Source: Methylococcaceae bacterium
GTDB lineage: Bacteria > Pseudomonadota > Gammaproteobacteria > Methylococcales > Methylomonadaceae
DNA: 44,900 bases
Direction of reading: 5' to 3'
Assembly (NCBI GenBank): GCA_947504985.1
Contig: CANNKH010000003.1
Location: 1 to 44,900 of the forward strand
Below, piece by piece: positions 39,709 to 44,900 of this stretch. The notes beneath the pieces are model-generated. The model saw only the letters and a list, made by a program, of their open reading frames with translations. It ran no database searches and was not told the origin of the DNA. The position numbers and the translations under genes were made by a program. Every line of letters begins with the position of its first letter. Within the stretch, counting starts at the first letter, position 1.

Positions 39709-41769
39709 ATGAAGTTAATTAATTACCCAATAGGTATAAAAATACTCGGGTTAATCAGTGCCTCGCTCATTTTTTTAGCGATTCATACTGACGCGCAAGC
39801 AGCGCAAAAAACGAATCAGCTCAAGCCTAAACATGTCGCCTCATTCAAGCAATTAAAGCGAATGCTTTCTGCAAAAAGGGTACATGCCAATAATTTTTTA
39901 GTTTTTAAAACGATGACATTAGCGGATGGGGGAACCGCCGTATTTAACTCGGCTCCTACAGAATCTGGTGCAATCGAACATTCAGATACCAATATACAAG
40001 TGCAAGGTGTTGATGAAGGCGATACCGTTAAAACCGATGGTCAGTACATTTACCGCATTCAAAACGGTCAAGTGAACATCATGCAGGCTTATCCTGCCAA
40101 TAGCATGGCATCGATTGCCAGCTTGAAATTTGATACGCAATTCAGCCCTATTGAGCTTTATGTTCAGGGTGAGCAAATGATTGTTATTGGTACAGGTTGG
40201 CGAGCCGATAGTAACAATAACGCGGTGCCGGTTTTGCAAAAACAAAGGCAAACCAAAATGGCGATTTGGGCACCTTCGGGAGAAAGCCGCACAATGGCGC
40301 GCGTTTATGACATTAGTGATCGTACTGCACCGGTTATACAGCGCGAAATTGCCTTTACTGGCGATTATCTGTCTTCGCGCAAAATTGACGACAACGTCTA
40401 TCTGATAGGAAGAAAGTATCCCAATTATTACTTCAGATATTTTGGGTTTGGCCTTATGGCATCGGACAGCGCAAAAATGACCACCGATAATGTGTTACCG
40501 CATATCAGTGACAGTGCCGTTGCCAACGGCGAAGAACATACTTTGCCATTGACTGACCTGTATTATTTTCCCAATTTTGTTGAACCGGATTATGTCGTTG
40601 TGGCAGGTTTTAGCCTTAGTGCCTTGAATCAACAAGCTGATATTAAAGCGTATTTGGGTAGCGGCGATATTACTTATGCTTCCAGCAAAAATTTATATCT
40701 CTCGGCGGCAGATTACAACAGCGATACCGTAACCGATTCATCAGTATCCTCACCGGTCACGCATCTTTATAAATTTGCACTTGATAAGGGTGGTGTTACT
40801 TTTAGCAAAGCGGGCGAAGTGCCGGGCGTGGTGTTAAATTCCTTTTCAATGGATGAACATAACGATTATTTCCGCATAGCCACTACAGTTGATCAATGGA
40901 CAACCTCAGGTGATATTGGCAATCTTCAGACTTGGAACAATCTTTATACCTTAGATAGTGATATGAAAATTGCGGGTCGTCTTGAACATTTAGCCGAAGG
41001 TGAGCGCATTTACTCAGCGCGTTTTATGGGGGATCGCAGTTATCTGGTCACCTTCCGTCAAACTGATCCCTTGTTTGTAATTGACCTGTCCACACCTACG
41101 GCGCCTAAAGTATTAGGTGAGTTAAAAATTCCTGGGTTTAGCAATTATCTGCATCCTTATGATGAAAACCATATTCTCGGCTTTGGGCAAGATACCCAAG
41201 AAACCAGTACAGGCGTGGTGACTAAAGGCATGAAACTGGCAATGTTTGATGTGACCGATGTGGCTAATCCCACTGAAATGCACAGTTTGACTATTGGCGA
41301 TCAGGGTACTTACTCACCGTTAATGTGGGATCATAAAGCCTTATTGTTTGACAAAAAACGCGGTCTGTTAGGTTTTCCTATCAGCGAAACAGCGCAACAA
41401 GCCGGAGACCAATGGCCTTCAGAAGTTTTCCAAGGGGCGCATATTTACAAAATCAGTTTGGCTGACGGGTTTCAAAAACAAGCGGCCATTACGCATCAGG
41501 ATAATGGTGAAATGTATAACTGGAATCATTATATTCAGCGCCTGTTGACGATTGGCGATCAGTTGTACACGCTTTCTGAAACTAGGGTGCAAGCCAATGA
41601 TCTGACTGATTTTAAGCAAACCGGTGTATTAGATTCGCCTATTGAAATCTTACCCGTAACAGACTGTGTGCTGCCGCAAACTGATGAAACGGTTGTTGGC
41701 GAAATTGCCAGTGATTGCCAAATACTTATTGACCCACCGATACCGGTTTCCATCCAAACTTTACAATAG
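39709..41769 (+). CDS. Secreted beta-propeller domain protein
   Basis: 686 aa; signal peptide; signature SDTNIQVQGVDEGDTVKTDGQYIYRI; RVYDISD, MFDVTDVANP repeats. Confidence 0.85.
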   Translation: MKLINYPIGIKILGLISASLIFLAIHTDAQAAQKTNQLKPKHVASFKQLKRMLSAKRVHANNFLVFKTMTLADGGTAVFNSAPTESGAIEHSDTNIQVQGVDEGDTVKTDGQYIYRIQNGQVNIMQAYPANSMASIASLKFDTQFSPIELYVQGEQMIVIGTGWRADSNNNAVPVLQKQRQTKMAIWAPSGESRTMARVYDISDRTAPVIQREIAFTGDYLSSRKIDDNVYLIGRKYPNYYFRYFGFGLMASDSAKMTTDNVLPHISDSAVANGEEHTLPLTDLYYFPNFVEPDYVVVAGFSLSALNQQADIKAYLGSGDITYASSKNLYLSAADYNSDTVTDSSVSSPVTHLYKFALDKGGVTFSKAGEVPGVVLNSFSMDEHNDYFRIATTVDQWTTSGDIGNLQTWNNLYTLDSDMKIAGRLEHLAEGERIYSARFMGDRSYLVTFRQTDPLFVIDLSTPTAPKVLGELKIPGFSNYLHPYDENHILGFGQDTQETSTGVVTKGMKLAMFDVTDVANPTEMHSLTIGDQGTYSPLMWDHKALLFDKKRGLLGFPISETAQQAGDQWPSEVFQGAHIYKISLADGFQKQAAITHQDNGEMYNWNHYIQRLLTIGDQLYTLSETRVQANDLTDFKQTGVLDSPIEILPVTDCVLPQTDETVVGEIASDCQILIDPPIPVSIQTLQ

Positions 41770-41781
41770 TTGAGACTACTT

Positions 41782-42231
41782 ATGAAAAAATCGAATTTAC
41801 GCGTTATTTTTTTAGCGCTATCGTTGATGACTACCTCGACATTCGCAGGCAATAATGCTGTTGAAATTACTATTGGCGGTATCGGTCCGGGTGTTGATGC
41901 GGCGGCCTTTGGAACCGTACAGCAGGTTATTGGCCATGCGGTTGCCAGCGGTGTTGTTGATAAGTTTGTCGTCAGTGGTTATGGCAAAGAAGGCGGTTTT
42001 TCTGCTTGCGCACAAGCCTCGCCAAGAACCAAAGGCTTTGCCGCTTTTGTAAAGCAATTGCGGATCATTACCCCTAATCCAGCTACAACGGCTTATTCTC
42101 TGCATTTAACTGCGGCGTGTGTTAGCGAGCCTATCACCGCTTGTACCATGGATGTTATGCAATGTCCTGATGGTTCATTTGTTGGGCGCACTGCACCTTT
42201 TTGCGAATTTGCGCCTTGTCCTGGAAACTAA
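41782..42231 (+). CDS. Secreted hypothetical protein with C-terminal Cys-rich CPDGS motif
   Basis: ATG 41782 MKKSNLRVIFLALSLMTTSTFAG; C-terminal ACTMDVMQCPDGSFVGRTAPFCEFAPCPGN. Confidence 0.7.
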   Translation: MKKSNLRVIFLALSLMTTSTFAGNNAVEITIGGIGPGVDAAAFGTVQQVIGHAVASGVVDKFVVSGYGKEGGFSACAQASPRTKGFAAFVKQLRIITPNPATTAYSLHLTAACVSEPITACTMDVMQCPDGSFVGRTAPFCEFAPCPGN

Positions 42232-42247
42232 TTGCGCAACTGCTGTT

Positions 42248-42276
42248 GTAGAGACGTTGCATTACAACGTCTCTGC
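42248..42276. repeat. REP-like palindrome
   Basis: GTAGAGACGTTG-catta-CAACGTCTCTGC; 10-bp perfect stem extended by G-T and G-C. Confidence 0.5.
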
Positions 42277-42302
42277 ATGATTACCGTGAATAAAGGTCTA
42301 CC

Positions 42303-42968
42303 ATGCGAATTTTGATTATCGAGGATGATATTGATATCCGCGCCCAAGTTCGTAGGCATCTCGAAAAGGAAAGCTTTCGTGTCGATGAGACCGGTGACGG
42401 TCAGGAAGGGCTTTATTTTGCAACTGAATATCCGGTCGATGCTGCCATTATTGACTTAGGCTTACCCGGTATGTCTGGTCTGGAAATTATCAAACGGTTG
42501 CGCCAACAAGGTAGTCAACTTCCCGTGCTTGTGCTTACCGCTCGCGGCCGCTGGCAAGAACGTGTTGAAGGGCTGGAGGCTGGAGCAGACGATTATTTGG
42601 TAAAACCTTTTCAGATGGAAGAATTGTCTGCACGCATCAAGGCTTTGATGCGTCGCGTGATTGGTGCGCCACAATCCTTATTGAATTGTGGCAATCTGAT
42701 ACTCAATCTCGACACACAAAAAGCGATGGTCGATGGCATTGATATAGAACTAACCAGCTTCGAATATCAACTGTTAGCCTATCTTGCTCAACAACAGGGC
42801 AAAATTGTTTCCAAAGATGAACTTACCGGCTATCTTTACCCTCATGACGCCGATCCTGAAAGCAATGTTCTTACCGTTTTAGTCGGTCGTTTACGAAAAA
42901 AACTCGATCCAGAAGGTATTCGAAATCCCATCGAAACCTTACGTGGACGAGGCTATCGACTGAACTAA
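42303..42968 (+). CDS. OmpR/PhoP-family response regulator
   Basis: MRILIIEDDIDIRAQVRRHL, AIIDLGLPGMSG, ADDYLVKPF, C-terminal winged helix. Confidence 0.93.
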   Translation: MRILIIEDDIDIRAQVRRHLEKESFRVDETGDGQEGLYFATEYPVDAAIIDLGLPGMSGLEIIKRLRQQGSQLPVLVLTARGRWQERVEGLEAGADDYLVKPFQMEELSARIKALMRRVIGAPQSLLNCGNLILNLDTQKAMVDGIDIELTSFEYQLLAYLAQQQGKIVSKDELTGYLYPHDADPESNVLTVLVGRLRKKLDPEGIRNPIETLRGRGYRLN

Positions 42969-42979
42969 AAATAGCTCGC

Positions 42980-44320
42980 GTGATAAATTCGCTTTATTTC
43001 AGACTTAATCTTACCGCCATTCTTGTGTTGGTTATTTTTCTGACCACCACGGGCGCTGTCCTCGACAATGCTTTTCTGGAAAGCGCACGCTCGTCCTTTC
43101 GGGAGCGTATGTTAGGGCAGGTTTATCAACTGCTTACCGCCGCCTTAGTCGATGAAAGCGGTCAACTCATCATGCCGCTGCCGACCCATTTACCTTATCC
43201 CCAACTCGCGCTGCTGGATTCTGGGTTGTACGCGGTTGTGAGCGGCAATGGTAACGAGCAATTACTGTGGCGGTCGCCCTCATTACTCAACCGAAAAACA
43301 CCGCCCCTGTTTAAATTGCAAGTAGGCGAAAAGCATTGGGCTGATATACAAATGGAAGACGGTAAGGATTACTACCTGCTGGGTTTCGGTTTTCAGCGCA
43401 CCCTTAAAACCGGCATCTATGCTTTCAATTTTTATTTAATGACTGAACTGGCACCCTTGCAAAAACAAATTTATCTCTACCGCCGCCGCTTATGGCGTGG
43501 TTTAGCAAGTGCGGCCATCTTGTTACTAGCGACCCAAATTTGGGTATTACGTTGGGGATTGAGTCCTCTGCGTAAGGTTGGACAAGAGCTCAGTGCCATT
43601 GAAGCGGGCGAGCGCAACCAGATTGATGGCCGCTATCCCAGAGAAGTGAAGCAATTAGCCGATAATATCAATACGCTCCTGACCCAGGAACGTGCCCGCC
43701 AAACTCGCTACCGTAATGCCTTGGCCGATCTGGCGCATAGCTTGAAAACACCCTTAGCGGTATTGCTGGGCGCGGTCGATCAACCTGAGGCATTGCCTGG
43801 TACGGTAAATGAACAAACGACTCGAATGATGCACATTGTCGAGCGGCAATTGCAACGCGCCGGTGCAGCCAATAGCGCCGCGACGGCGCCACCAATTTTA
43901 GTGCAGCGCGTGGTGGATAGAATTACTGCCTCATTGTGCAAAGTGTATCGCAACAAAAATATAAGCTTGGGTAACCATATAGCCGCTGACCTGCGGTTTC
44001 GTTGTGATGAAGCTGATCTGATAGAAATTCTAGGTAATCTGCTCGATAACGCCTTCAAATGGTGTAACCGCCGAGTCGAAATTAGCGGACACCAAGCAGG
44101 TCATCGGTTGACGATTAGTATCCATGATGATGGCCCAGGCATCAGCGCTAAAGATATTGAGCATATTCTGCTACGCGGCGGGCGTGCCGATGAATCAACG
44201 CCCGGTCACGGCATTGGGCTTAGCGTTGCCGCCGATATTGTAGAAGCTTATCAGGGGCAGCTACGCATAGAAGCAAGCGAGTTAGGCGGTGCGGCTATTA
44301 TTATTGAATTTTGGGTTTAA
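42980..44320 (+). CDS. PhoQ/QseC-like sensor histidine kinase
   Basis: 446 aa; TMs; H-box LADLAHSLKTPLAVLLG; N-box ILGNLLDNAFKW; GHGIGLSVAADIV; GTG start. Confidence 0.92.
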   Translation: MINSLYFRLNLTAILVLVIFLTTTGAVLDNAFLESARSSFRERMLGQVYQLLTAALVDESGQLIMPLPTHLPYPQLALLDSGLYAVVSGNGNEQLLWRSPSLLNRKTPPLFKLQVGEKHWADIQMEDGKDYYLLGFGFQRTLKTGIYAFNFYLMTELAPLQKQIYLYRRRLWRGLASAAILLLATQIWVLRWGLSPLRKVGQELSAIEAGERNQIDGRYPREVKQLADNINTLLTQERARQTRYRNALADLAHSLKTPLAVLLGAVDQPEALPGTVNEQTTRMMHIVERQLQRAGAANSAATAPPILVQRVVDRITASLCKVYRNKNISLGNHIAADLRFRCDEADLIEILGNLLDNAFKWCNRRVEISGHQAGHRLTISIHDDGPGISAKDIEHILLRGGRADESTPGHGIGLSVAADIVEAYQGQLRIEASELGGAAIIIEFWV

Positions 44321-44513
44321 ACGAATTTGCAGGGTGTCTTCAACTCGCGTGTCCAGCAAAAGCATAATCAGTAGCCTCTTTTTCCTCAGCTTTTCAAACA
44401 CAAACCTCTTATCAAGCCACAACTAATATTTTTAGAGGTACAAAGCACAATGACATAACCTGTCACCCCCCTATGCTATCGTTTGCCATCCATCAACGAA
44501 TCAACCCAAGACT

Positions 44514-44900
44514 ATGGCTAAAACGACCACCCCCTCTACGCATGAAAAAGTATCCGTGCGTCTAGCCGAAATACTAATTAAGCTCAATCGCGGTGAAAAA
44601 CTCGATCCACATCAACTCGCTGAGGAATTTGGCGTGACCTTACGCACCATTCAGCGCGACTTACTGGAGCGTCTGGCTTATCTACCGTTTACCAAAGACC
44701 AACACTATTTCGCCCTTGATCCTTATTATCTGGGCAAACTGACCGCCGCTGACATCCAACGCTTTGCCAGCTTATCCGGCATCAAGGCGTTATTTCCGGT
44801 ATTAAGTGACAATTTTCTGAGTGAAATTTTTGATGCCCGTATCAGCCATGCCTATCTGGTCAAAGGTCATCATTACGAAGATTTGTCTGACAAAAACAGC
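44514..44900 (+). CDS. HTH/WYL-type transcriptional regulator (truncated by window end)
   Basis: ATG 44514; MAKTTTPSTHEKVSVRLAEILIKLNRGEKLDPHQLAEEFGVTLRTIQRDLLERL...; open to the window edge. Confidence 0.75.
   Translation, partial: MAKTTTPSTHEKVSVRLAEILIKLNRGEKLDPHQLAEEFGVTLRTIQRDLLERLAYLPFTKDQHYFALDPYYLGKLTAADIQRFASLSGIKALFPVLSDNFLSEIFDARISHAYLVKGHHYEDLSDKNS

Overview
The window reads as gammaproteobacterial chromosome. Gene content suggests a Methylococcales-like methanotroph, but that is an inference and no 16S is present. Nearly all of it is coding, mostly on the + strand. Left part: a small secreted protein, argH, an orphan SAM methyltransferase, then a conserved fatty-acid/cell-envelope operon (yceD-rpmF-plsX-fabH-fabD-fabG-acpP-fabF-pabC-mltG-tmk-holB-pilZ-tatD). 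Middle (14.8-22.2 kb): a Ter-type stress island with three TerD paralogs, ATP-grasp, PRTase/TRSP, HAD, StiP/PELOTA-type protein, CitE-like lyase and TerB, with no TerC/TerA/TerY visible. Then glnK-amtB, a large AsmA/DUF748-like protein, and a secreted two-gene cassette. The first gene of that cassette carries a clan-CD-like His/Cys pair (FFAGHG...IIESCS) and the second looks like a FTP/PepSY propeptide. Next come mltD, a yafS-like gene, rnhA, a sigma-54 two-component system with a good sigma-54 promoter match directly downstream in front of a secreted phosphoesterase, a run of secreted proteins (HEAT-like, degenerate alpha/beta-hydrolase, beta-propeller, Cys-rich), a PhoPQ/QseBC-like two-component system, and a truncated WYL-type regulator at the right edge. 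Best candidates for new biology: the caspase-like/propeptide cassette (27.5-29.3 kb), the TerC-less Ter biosynthetic island with a 12-bp direct repeat upstream, and the sigma-54-linked secreted-protein region. No tRNA, rRNA, CRISPR array or transposase was recognised. All family assignments come from reading the sequence, without database searches.
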